Origin: Neptunicella plasticusilytica
GTDB taxonomy: Bacteria > Pseudomonadota > Gammaproteobacteria > Enterobacterales > Alteromonadaceae
Assembly: GCF_047922965.1 (NCBI RefSeq)
Contig: NZ_CP150481.1
Span: forward strand, 2,170,001 to 2,234,000
Direction: 5' to 3'
Length of the DNA stretch: 64,000 nt
How positions within the stretch are numbered: position 1 is the stretch's first letter; each line of letters opens with the position of its first letter. The notes beneath the pieces are model-generated. The model was given only the letters and a program-made list of their open reading frames with translations. It did no database searches and was not told the DNA's origin. A program made the translations under genes and the position numbers. This document shows, one piece after another, positions 1-9,602 of this stretch.

Positions 1-1
1 T

Positions 2-772
2 TTGGAGGTTAAAGGCCGCAAGGCCGGTTTAACCGAGGCGGGAATATTAATGTTGCGTCGCGCCAACTATTTGCTGGACGAAGCCGCCAAGCTCGAAGCC
101 GTCGCTCACAGTCTAGGTGAAGGAACCGAGACCAAGATCAAAATTGCGGTGGACCAGGTTTTTCCGCAAGAACTGCTATACAAAGTGCTGGATGCTGTCT
201 CATCCCAGTATCCGTTGTTGCGGATTGAATGGACCGAAACCGTGTTAGGTGGTGCAAAAGAATTATTGCAACAGTCGGCCGTCGATATTGCCATTTCACC
301 TTTGCAATTAAACGATGTTTTTAACGAACAACTCTGTCAGCTGGAGTTTATCGCCGTTGCTCACCCTGCTCATGGTTTGCATCACTATGAGCACCCTTTG
401 AGCTTTGAAGATCTGAAGTCCCATCGACAAATTGTGGTAAGAGATTCGGCCATTCAGGATAATCAGGACATGGGATGGCTGGATGCCAACCAACGCTGGA
501 CAATTAGTCACTTACGCACATCAATCGATATGATCAGCAAAGGTTTCGGTTTTGCCTGGTTACCTGTACCGGCTATTCTGGAACAACTGAAACTGGGGAT
601 ACTCAAACCACTTCCATTGCAACACGGACTAAAACGCAGTGGTAACCTGTATCTGCTGTTTAATGACGGCGATTGTCTTGGCCCGGCTGCACGGGCTTTT
701 ATTGGTGAATTACGCTATCACACGCAAGACCTGCCCACTTTTGAACTAGCTTGTGCAGATAATTCTATTTAA
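2..772 (+). CDS. LysR-family transcriptional regulator, 5' end outside the window
   Basis: The open frame enters from the left edge, so the true start and most of the N-terminal winged helix-turn-helix are missing. The first residues (KGRKAGLTEAG) match the end of a LysR DNA-binding domain, where the wing runs into the linker helix. The rest, about 190 residues, is the LysR substrate-binding fold (two alpha/beta lobes), with the family-like pattern in DIAISPL and GFGFAWLP. It would bind an unknown small molecule and control nearby promoters. The pirin gene follows about 100 bp downstream on the same strand; LysR-pirin pairs are frequent in proteobacteria, so the pirin is a reasonable target (inference). 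The leading TTG is an internal codon, not a start. Confidence 0.9.
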   Translation: MEVKGRKAGLTEAGILMLRRANYLLDEAAKLEAVAHSLGEGTETKIKIAVDQVFPQELLYKVLDAVSSQYPLLRIEWTETVLGGAKELLQQSAVDIAISPLQLNDVFNEQLCQLEFIAVAHPAHGLHHYEHPLSFEDLKSHRQIVVRDSAIQDNQDMGWLDANQRWTISHLRTSIDMISKGFGFAWLPVPAILEQLKLGILKPLPLQHGLKRSGNLYLLFNDGDCLGPAARAFIGELRYHTQDLPTFELACADNSI

Positions 773-872
773 TAGAACGTTATAAGCAATTAATAGTGAT
801 TTTTATTCTCTAAAATGGGATTTAAAATTAACTCACACTTTGGAGGCTGTTTATTCATTTTAGGAGTGAGTT

Positions 873-1559
873 ATGCAATATGTACGAAAGGCAACTGAAC
901 GGGGCAAGGTCGATTTGGGCTGGTTGCAAAGCCAGCATAGTTTTTCCTTTGGACACTATTATGATCCCAAGCATATGGGGGTTTCTGCATTAAGGGTAAT
1001 TAATCAGGATCAGGTGCAGCCTGGCAAAGGCTTTGAAACGCATGGACATAAGGATATGGAAATTATTTCCTATGTCATCGAAGGGGCATTGGAACATACA
1101 GACAGTACCGGTAATCGCTATATTGTGCCAGCCGGCGATATCCAGTTGATGAGTGCAGGTAGTGGTATTATGCATTCAGAATTTAACGCGTCCAAGGTTG
1201 ATCCTGTCCGGTTTTTACAAATCTGGATCCAGCCTAATGTCCGGGGTATTTCGCCCGGTTATCAACAACAGAAAATATCCCAGCAAGGGCAACTGACGCC
1301 ACTGATAACGCCGGACGGGCGAGATGGCACCCTGTCTATTCATCAAGATGCGGTCGTCTCCAGACTGATCCTCGCTGAAGGTGACACTGTTAGTCTTGCT
1401 ACGGCGCAACGTCAGGGATATCTGCATCTGGTTGCAGGCAAACTTAGCGAGGCACAACATTCGTTTGCTGCCGGCGACGCATTTGCACTTGGTCCAAATG
1501 AAGAAGTGACCCTGCAGGCCGATGAAGCAATAGAAGCGTTATGGTTTGATCTGCCCTGA
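873..1559 (+). CDS. Pirin family protein (YhhW-like bicupin)
   Basis: A 228-residue protein with two cupin halves. The N-terminal cupin has the pirin metal-binding pattern: the HGH of ETHGHKDMEI followed by the HSE of GIMHSEFN, giving three His and one Glu for Fe(II) or another metal. Length and motifs fit the YhhW branch, members of which show quercetin 2,3-dioxygenase activity in vitro; the physiological substrate is unknown. The C-terminal cupin (residues about 150-228) lacks obvious metal ligands, as is usual. The ATG at 873 is preceded by TAGGAG with a 6-nt spacer, which supports this start. It sits alone after the LysR gene and before a 600-bp gene-poor stretch. Confidence 0.93.
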   Translation: MQYVRKATERGKVDLGWLQSQHSFSFGHYYDPKHMGVSALRVINQDQVQPGKGFETHGHKDMEIISYVIEGALEHTDSTGNRYIVPAGDIQLMSAGSGIMHSEFNASKVDPVRFLQIWIQPNVRGISPGYQQQKISQQGQLTPLITPDGRDGTLSIHQDAVVSRLILAEGDTVSLATAQRQGYLHLVAGKLSEAQHSFAAGDAFALGPNEEVTLQADEAIEALWFDLP

Positions 1560-1663
1560 ATAACTCAAGCTGCCAGGCAGTTGCCAATAGCGGCTTTTTA
1601 TATCAAAAATGGTTCCGCGTAACCCAGCAAGTGAATCATAATGTATTGTTTTACATAAAATAA

Positions 1664-1780
1664 TTACACCAAAGTCTGTTCTCGCTGAATCACCCTATTA
1701 CGCCCTGCATTTTTTGCCTGATACAAGCCAGTATCGGCGTTATTGTTCTGTATACACAGCCTGGCAAATTTTCCGTCTAA
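1664..1780 (-). pseudogene. C-terminal remnant of a GGDEF-domain (diguanylate cyclase) gene
   Basis: Read on the minus strand, 38 codons followed by TAA contain ADTGLYQAKNAGRNRV. This matches the conserved C-terminal pattern of GGDEF domains (ADxALYxAKxxGRNRV). Immediately upstream in frame is a TAG stop (1781-1783), and I find no GGEEF/GGDEF active-site sequence or start codon further upstream in any frame I read. This is therefore a fragment left by deletion of a diguanylate cyclase gene, with the normal stop codon still in place. It is too short to encode a functional domain. The identification rests on one motif, but it is long and specific. Confidence 0.75.
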
Positions 1781-2170
1781 CTAGGGCTACTTTACGGCTC
1801 TGTTTAAAACTTTATAAGATACTGTTCCGCACCAGGCGATTACAGGCTTGGTAAAATAACTACTGCTCAAGATATTTTGTTACATAAATTGGCTTAATGA
1901 CCAGCAACACATATTCACCGGATCGACTATGTTCAATATCAGGTATAAAGATTTTCACTAACAATTGGTCAGAATTACTAATTTTCATTTTAATTGAATC
2001 CTTTTTCTACTCATAAAATATATAACTTATTGATTTTAATTGTTTATTTTATGTGGCATAAAGTGTGCAAATAAGTAGACACGATAGGCTATTGACAGCG
2101 TATTTAAGCCAAGCCTCTGATATCAGCGGCGGGTCAAACGAAAATTTAAAATGATTTAGGGGAATCACAC
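1781..2170. other. Gene-free AT-rich stretch upstream of the RND operon
   Basis: About 390 bp with no ORF that looks coding. It should hold the promoter of the efflux operon starting at 2171. A sigma-54-like element (TGGCAT, five bases, GTGCA) lies at 2054-2069 and a TTGACA hexamer at 2092-2097 without a good -10 partner. Neither is strong enough to call a promoter. The left edge carries further decayed sequence next to the GGDEF remnant. Confidence 0.5.
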
Positions 2171-3235
2171 ATGCAACGCCATTTACTCAAATCTGTACTA
2201 CTTTGCACAATACTGACCAGCACGGCGTTATTGTCCGGTTGCGGAGATGCGGAAGCGACTAACAGCACAGAGAAAAAAGAAGAGGTTATCGCCATTCCGG
2301 TTGAAGTCGCCAATATCCAACATGGTCAGATTTCATCTAATTACGCGACCACAGCGGTGCTTGAGGCCAAGGAAGAAGCTTTTGTGGTGGCTCGTGCTTC
2401 CGGCATTATTCACGAGATTATGGTTGAAGAAGGTGATTATGTAGAGAAAGGTCAGATTCTGGCCAAGCTGGAAACTGAACGTTATCGCCTAAATCTGCTT
2501 AAAGCCCAGGCCAATTTGGTCGGCATCGAAAAAGAACTGAATAAAATTAAAGATGTATACTCTAAAAAGTTGGTCAGTGATGATACCTACGACAAACTGG
2601 TCGCCCAGTATTCATCAGCAAAAGCCTCGTTGGAGCTGGCTCAGCTGGATCTGGAAGAAACCACTATTCTGGCTCCCATTGCCGGCTTTATCGCCGAACG
2701 TAACGCCAAAGTGGGTAATTTGACCGAATCGTTTCAGCGCGAACGGATGTTCCATATTGTCCAACAAAAACAGTTGTACGGCATTGTCCATTTACCGGAG
2801 AAAGAACTTGCCCGAGTCCACAAGGGACAAAATGCCACGTTGAATATGACCGCCCTGTCAGATCAGAGTGTCGCCGCTTATGTAGAGCGCATCAGTCCTG
2901 TGGTTGATTCAAAAACCGGTACATTCAAGGTCACACTAAGCGTTCCCAATCAGACCAATTTGCTTAAAGCCGGGATGTTTGCCCAGGTCAGACTCAATTA
3001 CGACACCCATGACAACGCCATTTTACTGCCTCGTCAGGCATTGTTGGATATTGATAATCAACTCAACGTGTTTGTGGTCAAGGACGGTGTTGCGACTAAA
3101 ACGCCTATCAGCATTGGTTATCAGGAAGAAGGGACGATTGAAGTTATCCAAGGCCTGAATGGTGATGAGCAGGTTGTTATCACCGGCCATCATAACCTGA
3201 AAGATAAAGCCCCCGTAGAAATCGTCAACGGTTAA
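2171..3235 (+). CDS. RND efflux periplasmic adaptor (membrane fusion) lipoprotein
   Basis: A 354-residue HlyD/AcrA-family adaptor. It begins with a lipoprotein signal peptide whose lipobox LLSGC places the lipidated Cys at residue 24, so it is anchored in the inner membrane facing the periplasm. The barrel-sandwich (lipoyl-like) half-motifs appear at about 75-110 (VEEGDYVEKGQILAKLE) and about 165-190 (TILAPIAGFI), separated by a short coiled-coil hairpin. Beta-barrel and membrane-proximal domains follow. It is the first gene of a three-gene unit with two RND pumps; the gap to the next gene is 10 bp. No TolC-type outer-membrane factor is present in the window, so one is presumably shared from elsewhere. 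Substrate unknown. Confidence 0.93.
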   Translation: MQRHLLKSVLLCTILTSTALLSGCGDAEATNSTEKKEEVIAIPVEVANIQHGQISSNYATTAVLEAKEEAFVVARASGIIHEIMVEEGDYVEKGQILAKLETERYRLNLLKAQANLVGIEKELNKIKDVYSKKLVSDDTYDKLVAQYSSAKASLELAQLDLEETTILAPIAGFIAERNAKVGNLTESFQRERMFHIVQQKQLYGIVHLPEKELARVHKGQNATLNMTALSDQSVAAYVERISPVVDSKTGTFKVTLSVPNQTNLLKAGMFAQVRLNYDTHDNAILLPRQALLDIDNQLNVFVVKDGVATKTPISIGYQEEGTIEVIQGLNGDEQVVITGHHNLKDKAPVEIVNG

Positions 3236-3245
3236 GGAACTGACC

Positions 3246-6200
3246 ATGAGTATTGTTGATGTTGCTGTTAAGCGACCCGTTAGCGTATGGATGTTTACTT
3301 TTGCTATCTTGCTGTTCGGCTTTGTGTCGCTATCGCGTCTGGCACTGAATTTATTGCCCGAATTATCCTACCCTACCCTCACCATCCGCACCGACTATGA
3401 AGGCGCGGCTCCGGGAGAGCTGGAACAACTGGTATCCAAGCCCATTGAAGAGGCTATTGGTGTGGTAAAGGGCGTTCGTCGAGTCGAATCTATCTCAAAA
3501 GCCGGTCAGTCTGATGTGGTACTCGAGTTTGAATGGGGCACCGATATGGATGTCGCCAGTCTGGAGGTACGCGAAAAACTGGATGTACTGTGGTTGCCTC
3601 TGGATGTGAAACGGCCGTTATTATTGCGCTTTAATCCCAGTCTGGATCCTGTTCTGCGTTTTGGCTTTGGTCGCAAACTAGCCGAAGGAAGCGATGGTGC
3701 CTCGGCGCTAAATATCGATCAAATGAAAACCCTGCGCACTTACGCCGAAGAGCAAATAAAACGCAAACTCGAATCGGTCACAGGTGTGGCTTCAGTTCGG
3801 GTTGGTGGTGGACTCGAAAATGAAATACAGGTGTTGTTTAACCAGGATCAGGCTAGCCAACTGAATATCAAAGTGGAAGATATTATTAATCGCCTAAAAG
3901 CTGAAAACGTCAATACCTCTGGTGGGCGGGTTGAAGACGGAAATCAGGAATATCTGGTGCGTACCTTAAACCAGTTCGAAACTCTGGATGAGATGCGCGA
4001 CGTGTTTATCGCCACCCGTGAGGGGCGACATATCCGCCTGGGCGATATCGCCGAAGTCAGGGATGCCTATAAAGAACGCAGTTCTATCACCCGTTTTCAG
4101 GCACTTGAAGGGGTTGAAATTGCCATCTACAAAGAAGGTGATGCCAATACCGTTCAAGTAGCCAAAAATGTTCAAATCCGTCTTGAGGAAATCAACAAGG
4201 ACTTGCCGGAAAACTACCAGTTACAATTGGTTTACGACCAGTCCCGCTTTATTTCCAACGCCATTAATGAAGTTAAATCGGCCGGGATCATCGGTGGTAT
4301 TCTGGCCATGCTGGTGTTGTATTTATTCCTGAAAAACATTTGGCCTACCCTGATTATTTCGGTATCCATTCCGGTATCCATTATTGCCACGTTCAACCTG
4401 ATGTACGGCAACGACATTAGTCTGAATATTATGAGTCTGGGCGGTATCGCGCTAGCAATCGGGCTGTTGGTGGACAACTCCATTGTCGTGCTGGAGAACA
4501 TTGATCGTTTGAAACAACAAGCTATTCCCATCGATGAAGCAGCAGCTAAAGGCACAAAAGAAGTGTCTACCGCGATTATTGCCTCGACGTTAACCACCAT
4601 GGCAGTGTTTTTCCCACTGGTATTTGTCGAAGGGATCGCCGGCCAGCTGTTTAGCGATCAAGCATTAACCGTGACCTTTGCATTAGGTGCATCGCTATTG
4701 GTGGCATTAACTATTATTCCGATGATGGCAGCGAGGGAAAAACAGCAGAGAGCTGCCGATAAGCTTGATTTGGGTGAACCTCGACAAGAGGTTAAACCGG
4801 ACACCAGACTGGGCAAGACATTTTTCTATCTGTTGTGGCCATTCAGAAAATTGTTTTGGCTGATTGGTCAAGCTATTTACTACGTTAGCCTGATGATCAG
4901 TAGTGCTATTGTTAGCCTGTTTCGCTTGGTGAGTATGCTACTGGGCAAGCTCTTTACGCCGGTTCTCTGGTTGTTTGACAAGACATATACAGCGCTTAGT
5001 GGTGTTTATCAACGAGGGTTAAATACAGCTTTAGCCCACCGCATGACGGTATTGGTTGGTATTTTAATCCTGTCAGCAGGTTCGGTTGTGCTGTTGCCCC
5101 GCATTGGTATGGAGCTTATTCCATCCATGGCACAAGGCGAGCTTTATGCCGAAATAACATTGCCTACCGGAGCCAAGTTGGAAAATACCGACGCGGTACT
5201 GGAAAGTCTGGCCCAGTTTACCCAAACATTACCGCAAGTCGATCGCACTTATTCTCTGGCCGGGACCGGGAGTCTGATGAACGCATCCCCAGGCCAGGGC
5301 GGTGACTACTGGGGACGCTTGAATGTAGTACTTAAAGCAGGCAGTGGCACTGCTGATGAGCAACAAACCATCCAGTCGATGCGCCAGTTTCTCGCCAACA
5401 AGGCGGGTGTTGAGGCTAAATTTGGTAAACCCGAGTTATTTAGCTTTAGCACACCGCTGGAAATTGAAATCAGTGGCTATGATTTGGGCATGTTACGCCG
5501 TTATAGCGATAAATTAGTGGCGCTGATGCAGCAGAATGAGCGTTTTGCCGATGTAAAATCGACCTTGCAGGCCGGTAATCCGGAACTACAGATCTACTTT
5601 GATCATGCCAAGTTGGCACAAATTGGTTTAAATGCGCCGGATGTGGCAAAAATGGTGGCGGCAAAAGTCGGTGGCGAAATTGCCAGCAAATTTACCATTA
5701 ACGATCGTAAGGTCGATATTCTGGTTCGTACCGAAGAACGTCAACGGGATTCGGTAGAGGATATTTCACAAATGGTTGTCAATCCCGGTAGTTTGCCTTC
5801 TGTCCCTTTAAATGCAGTAGCTGATATACAGATGTCAATTGGACCGAGTGAAATCACCCGGGTTGGTCAACAACGGGTGGCGGTCGTGTCATCAAATTTG
5901 GCTTATGGTGATTTGGGAGAAGCCGCGCTGGAAGCCAGGCAGCTGGTCAGACAGCTATCCCTACCTGTCAGCATGAAGGCCCGTGTTGCCGGTCAAAATG
6001 AAGAAATGCAGGTATCTTTTGAATCACTTAAATTCGCTCTTATTTTGGCGGTATTTATGGTTTACCTGGTTATGGCGTCCCAGTTTGAGTCCCTGCTCCA
6101 CCCGTTCCTGATCTTGTTTACCGTGCCGCTGGCCTGCGCGGGTTCTATCTACGGACTGTATTTATCCGGCACCAACGTCTCGGTGGTGGTGTTTATCGGA

Positions 6201-6536
6201 CTCATAATGCTGGCAGGTATTGTGGTCAATAACGCGATTGTGCTAATCGACAGGATCAATCAGCTGCGTGAAACTGGTGTAGAAAAGTCCCAAGCGATTT
6301 TTGATGCGGCCCAAAGCCGTTTAAGACCCATTTTAATGACAACCCTAACCACCACCCTGGGCTTGTTGCCGATGGCGATTGGTTTGGGAGAAGGAGCAGA
6401 AATACGCACGCCGATGGCAGTTACGGTTATTTACGGGCTGTTGTTCGCCACCCTGCTGACGTTGTTCTTGATACCGGTGTTATATAGCTTGTTTGACCGT
6501 AAGCAGTTTAATAATGTGGAGATGGCCCATGAATAA
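3246..6536 (+). CDS. RND efflux transporter permease (first of a tandem pair)
   Basis: A 1096-residue inner-membrane RND (AcrB/Mdt-like) proton-driven pump with the usual duplicated layout: TM1, a periplasmic porter domain, TM2-6, a second porter domain, TM8-12. TM4 has GLLVDNSIVVLENI, so the first relay Asp is kept (D410) and the second is Asn; TM10 has VNNAIVLIDR, with Asn where AcrB has Lys. This variant relay is common in non-AcrB branches. The protein is longer than AcrB because of about 60 extra residues between TM6 and TM7 (roughly 500-585), rich in hydrophobic and aromatic residues. It overlaps the next pump gene by 8 bp, which suggests paired production like MdtB/MdtC. Substrate cannot be predicted. 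Confidence 0.95.
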   Translation: MSIVDVAVKRPVSVWMFTFAILLFGFVSLSRLALNLLPELSYPTLTIRTDYEGAAPGELEQLVSKPIEEAIGVVKGVRRVESISKAGQSDVVLEFEWGTDMDVASLEVREKLDVLWLPLDVKRPLLLRFNPSLDPVLRFGFGRKLAEGSDGASALNIDQMKTLRTYAEEQIKRKLESVTGVASVRVGGGLENEIQVLFNQDQASQLNIKVEDIINRLKAENVNTSGGRVEDGNQEYLVRTLNQFETLDEMRDVFIATREGRHIRLGDIAEVRDAYKERSSITRFQALEGVEIAIYKEGDANTVQVAKNVQIRLEEINKDLPENYQLQLVYDQSRFISNAINEVKSAGIIGGILAMLVLYLFLKNIWPTLIISVSIPVSIIATFNLMYGNDISLNIMSLGGIALAIGLLVDNSIVVLENIDRLKQQAIPIDEAAAKGTKEVSTAIIASTLTTMAVFFPLVFVEGIAGQLFSDQALTVTFALGASLLVALTIIPMMAAREKQQRAADKLDLGEPRQEVKPDTRLGKTFFYLLWPFRKLFWLIGQAIYYVSLMISSAIVSLFRLVSMLLGKLFTPVLWLFDKTYTALSGVYQRGLNTALAHRMTVLVGILILSAGSVVLLPRIGMELIPSMAQGELYAEITLPTGAKLENTDAVLESLAQFTQTLPQVDRTYSLAGTGSLMNASPGQGGDYWGRLNVVLKAGSGTADEQQTIQSMRQFLANKAGVEAKFGKPELFSFSTPLEIEISGYDLGMLRRYSDKLVALMQQNERFADVKSTLQAGNPELQIYFDHAKLAQIGLNAPDVAKMVAAKVGGEIASKFTINDRKVDILVRTEERQRDSVEDISQMVVNPGSLPSVPLNAVADIQMSIGPSEITRVGQQRVAVVSSNLAYGDLGEAALEARQLVRQLSLPVSMKARVAGQNEEMQVSFESLKFALILAVFMVYLVMASQFESLLHPFLILFTVPLACAGSIYGLYLSGTNVSVVVFIGLIMLAGIVVNNAIVLIDRINQLRETGVEKSQAIFDAAQSRLRPILMTTLTTTLGLLPMAIGLGEGAEIRTPMAVTVIYGLLFATLLTLFLIPVLYSLFDRKQFNNVEMAHE

Positions 6537-9500
6537 GCTTGAATCCATGGGTGCCGGTTTGGCCAGCTTTGCGTTGCGCCGCCCGGTGACGGTTTGCATG
6601 CTGTTTTTCTCGATGCTGATGCTAGGACTAATGGCCAGCCGCTTGTTGCCACTAGAAAGATTCCCTGCCATTGATGTGCCTTTTATCGTAGTGGTAGTTC
6701 CCTATGAAAATGCCACGCCGGTAGAAGTGGAAAAAATGATTACACGTCCGGTGGAAGAAGCGCTTGCCACTATGTCCGGCATCACCAAAATGCGTTCCCG
6801 TTCCAACGAAACCAGTGCTGAAATTGAACTGGAATTTAAATGGGACGAAAACCTCAAGGCTAAAAGTGTTGAAGCTCGCGAAAAAGTGGATTCCATCCGG
6901 CATATGTTGCCGAGCGACGTGGAACGGGTGCTGGTGTATCAGTTCAATACCTCCGATGCGCCTATTTTCCAGTTCAGAGTTTCCAGCGAACGCGACTTGT
7001 CCAACGCTTATGACTTGCTGGAACGTAATCTTAAAATGCCACTGGAACGAGTAGCAGGCGTATCCAAAGTGGAACTTTACGGTGTACAAAAGCGGCAAAT
7101 CTCTATTCGGCTGGATTCCGAGCGCATGGCCGCTATGCATGTGGATACGTTGAAACTGGCGAAAAGCCTGAAAGACGCCAACTTCTCCATGTCAGCAGGC
7201 CATTTCTATCAACAAGACCAAAAAATATCGGTCAATCCCATTGGTGAGTTCCGAAGTAAGCATGAAATCGAACAGCTGTATATTTCTCGCGGTATACAGC
7301 TAAAAGATATTGCGGATATTGAATATGAAGCGCCTCGACGTACAGAAGGCCGGCATTTAGACCAGACATATGCTGTGGGTTTTAATATTTTCCGCGAATC
7401 CGGTGCCAACCTGGTGGAAGTATCACAACGGGTTAACAAAGTGATCAACGAAGCCAAAGCCGATCCCGCCTTTAATGGCATTAATTTATTTATGATGGAT
7501 GACGAGGCACATAGCGTTACCCAGTCACTCAGTGATTTACTGGACGCAGGTCTTATCGGCGCATTGTTGTCGATTATGGTGTTGTACGCTTTTTTACGCC
7601 AATTCACTACCACCATGATTGTAGTGTTATCCGTGCCCTTCTCTATCTGCATTACCCTGGCCTGCATGTATTTTATGGGATATACCCTGAACATTCTGTC
7701 AATGATGGGTTTGATGCTGGCGGTTGGAATGCTGGTGGATAACGCAGTGGTAGTCACCGAAAGTATTTTTCAGGAAAAAGAACACACTGCCGATCCGGTA
7801 GCTGCCACCAAAGCTGGGGTCAGTAAAGTCAGTATGGCGGTTATCGCGGGAACCGCTACCACGGCGATTGTATTTTTGCCCAATATTGTCGGTAAAAAAA
7901 TTGACCTGACAATTTTCCTTGAACATGTGGCCATTGCTATCTGCATTTCGTTATTTGCCTCGTTACTGATAGCCCAAACCTTAATCCCGCTGTTGGCCGC
8001 CAAAATAAAACCCAAACAGACAAATCAACCGGTTCAGCCCAGCCGTTATATTAAATGGTATGAACGCGTACTGAAATGGACCTTGTTGCATCAGGGTAAA
8101 ACCGCATTTATCGCGGTGCTGATTCTGGTCAGTACGGCTATTCCGATGGGGGTAGTGACCAGTGACGAAGAGCGGGATGACAACAACAACCGGATTTGGC
8201 TGAATTACGGTATGAACAGCAGTTATTCTCTGGAAGAGGTAGAAAAAACGGTTAACAAGATGGAGGCCTATTTATTCGCCAACAAGGAAAAATTTTACAT
8301 CAAACAGGTTTACAGTTATTACAATCCCGGCCACGCTGTTTCTGGTATCACCTTAATTGATGATTTGCCGGTCAAGCAGGCCGAGGTCAAAAAAATGATT
8401 AAAGACGGCTTTCCGGCCTTTGTCAGAGCCAACCCCTCGTTCCAGTGGGATCAGGGCAACGGTGGTGGTGTACGTATGACACTATTGGGCCAGTCGTCGG
8501 ATACGCTGATGAAAGTGGCTAACCAGATCGTGCCGACACTCGCCAATATTGAAGGCTTAACCGATGTTAAAACCGAGCTGGACAGCCAGAAATATGAATT
8601 GCAATTGCAAGTCGACCGCCGCAAAGCTTATCGTTTCGGTCTCAATGTACAGGATATCGCCAATATAGTCGCCACAGCGTTGCGTGGTTCCAACCTACGG
8701 ACTTTTCGACACGCGGAAAGTGGCGAAGTCAGCGTCAAGATGATGTTTGATGAAAAACTGCAACATTCAGTTGAAGAACTCAAACGCATGACGATTAAAC
8801 AGGATGATACCCACAACGTGACGCTGGATATGGTCGCCGACATGACAATCCAGCCCAGGCTATCCCAAATCAACCGTCACTATCGACAAACAGCGCTGGC
8901 AATTGGTGCCAACCTGGAAAAAGATGTCACCATTGAGCAGGCCAGAGAACGCATTGAAAAAGTGATGAACAATATGCAGTTACCGGCCGGCTATAACTGG
9001 ACACTGGACGGCAGTTTCGAGCGCCAGCGCGAAGAACAGGCAGTCATGCAAACTAATATGTTGCTGGCGGTATGCATGATCTACGTCGTCATGGCAGCTT
9101 TATTTGAATCTATTTTGTTACCTACCGCGGTGATTACCTCCCTGCTCTTTTCCTTTACCGGAGTATTTTGGGCGTTTTTATTAACCGGCACATCCATGTC
9201 AATTATGGGTATGATCGGGATGCTGATTTTAATGGGGATTGTGGTGAATAACGGTATTGTACTGGTGGACAGGATTAATCAGTTAGTGAACTCGGGATAC
9301 ACTGTGCCTGATGCAATTATTGAAGGTTGCCTTAACCGGATCCGGCCAATACTAATGACGGTGGGTACCACTGTATTGGGGTTAGTACCGCTGGCATTAG
9401 GCGGGACGCAAATTGGTGGTGATGGACCTCCCTACTCGCCGATGGCGATTGCGATTATAGGCGGACTGATTTTCTCGACCATAACCAGTTTGTTTTTGGT

Positions 9501-9597
9501 GCCACTGGCTTATTTACTACTGCTAAAATTACGCCGCAAAACCGCCAATATGATTGCCCGCAGTAAACTGATGGTCAATCGGGTTATTAAAGCCTGA
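6529..9597 (+). CDS. RND efflux transporter permease (second of a tandem pair)
   Basis: A 1022-residue RND pump. The ATG at 6529 (MNKLESMG) is preferred over the upstream TTG in the same frame because GGAG lies 7 nt before it and the residues after it align with the RND N-terminus. TM4 reads GMLVDNAVVVTES and TM10 reads VNNGIVLVDR, so this pump has the same Asp-Asn/Asn relay as its neighbour. It diverges strongly from the first pump and lacks the TM6-TM7 insertion, so the two are not a recent duplication. Overlapping start and stop with the first pump, plus a single adaptor gene, suggests a heteromeric trimer of the MdtBC or MuxBC kind (inference). It converges on the next gene with a 5-bp gap. 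Confidence 0.95.
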   Translation: MNKLESMGAGLASFALRRPVTVCMLFFSMLMLGLMASRLLPLERFPAIDVPFIVVVVPYENATPVEVEKMITRPVEEALATMSGITKMRSRSNETSAEIELEFKWDENLKAKSVEAREKVDSIRHMLPSDVERVLVYQFNTSDAPIFQFRVSSERDLSNAYDLLERNLKMPLERVAGVSKVELYGVQKRQISIRLDSERMAAMHVDTLKLAKSLKDANFSMSAGHFYQQDQKISVNPIGEFRSKHEIEQLYISRGIQLKDIADIEYEAPRRTEGRHLDQTYAVGFNIFRESGANLVEVSQRVNKVINEAKADPAFNGINLFMMDDEAHSVTQSLSDLLDAGLIGALLSIMVLYAFLRQFTTTMIVVLSVPFSICITLACMYFMGYTLNILSMMGLMLAVGMLVDNAVVVTESIFQEKEHTADPVAATKAGVSKVSMAVIAGTATTAIVFLPNIVGKKIDLTIFLEHVAIAICISLFASLLIAQTLIPLLAAKIKPKQTNQPVQPSRYIKWYERVLKWTLLHQGKTAFIAVLILVSTAIPMGVVTSDEERDDNNNRIWLNYGMNSSYSLEEVEKTVNKMEAYLFANKEKFYIKQVYSYYNPGHAVSGITLIDDLPVKQAEVKKMIKDGFPAFVRANPSFQWDQGNGGGVRMTLLGQSSDTLMKVANQIVPTLANIEGLTDVKTELDSQKYELQLQVDRRKAYRFGLNVQDIANIVATALRGSNLRTFRHAESGEVSVKMMFDEKLQHSVEELKRMTIKQDDTHNVTLDMVADMTIQPRLSQINRHYRQTALAIGANLEKDVTIEQARERIEKVMNNMQLPAGYNWTLDGSFERQREEQAVMQTNMLLAVCMIYVVMAALFESILLPTAVITSLLFSFTGVFWAFLLTGTSMSIMGMIGMLILMGIVVNNGIVLVDRINQLVNSGYTVPDAIIEGCLNRIRPILMTVGTTVLGLVPLALGGTQIGGDGPPYSPMAIAIIGGLIFSTITSLFLVPLAYLLLLKLRRKTANMIARSKLMVNRVIKA

Positions 9598-9602
9598 TGA
9601 CG

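Noticed and set aside
2092..2120. TTGACA at 2092 as a sigma-70 promoter of the RND operon
   Set aside because: No acceptable -10 hexamer occurs at 16-18 bp from it.
4232..4600. 122-codon minus-strand ORF inside the first RND gene
   Set aside because: It is a shadow of the pump's coding sequence; the pump frame has full family motifs here.
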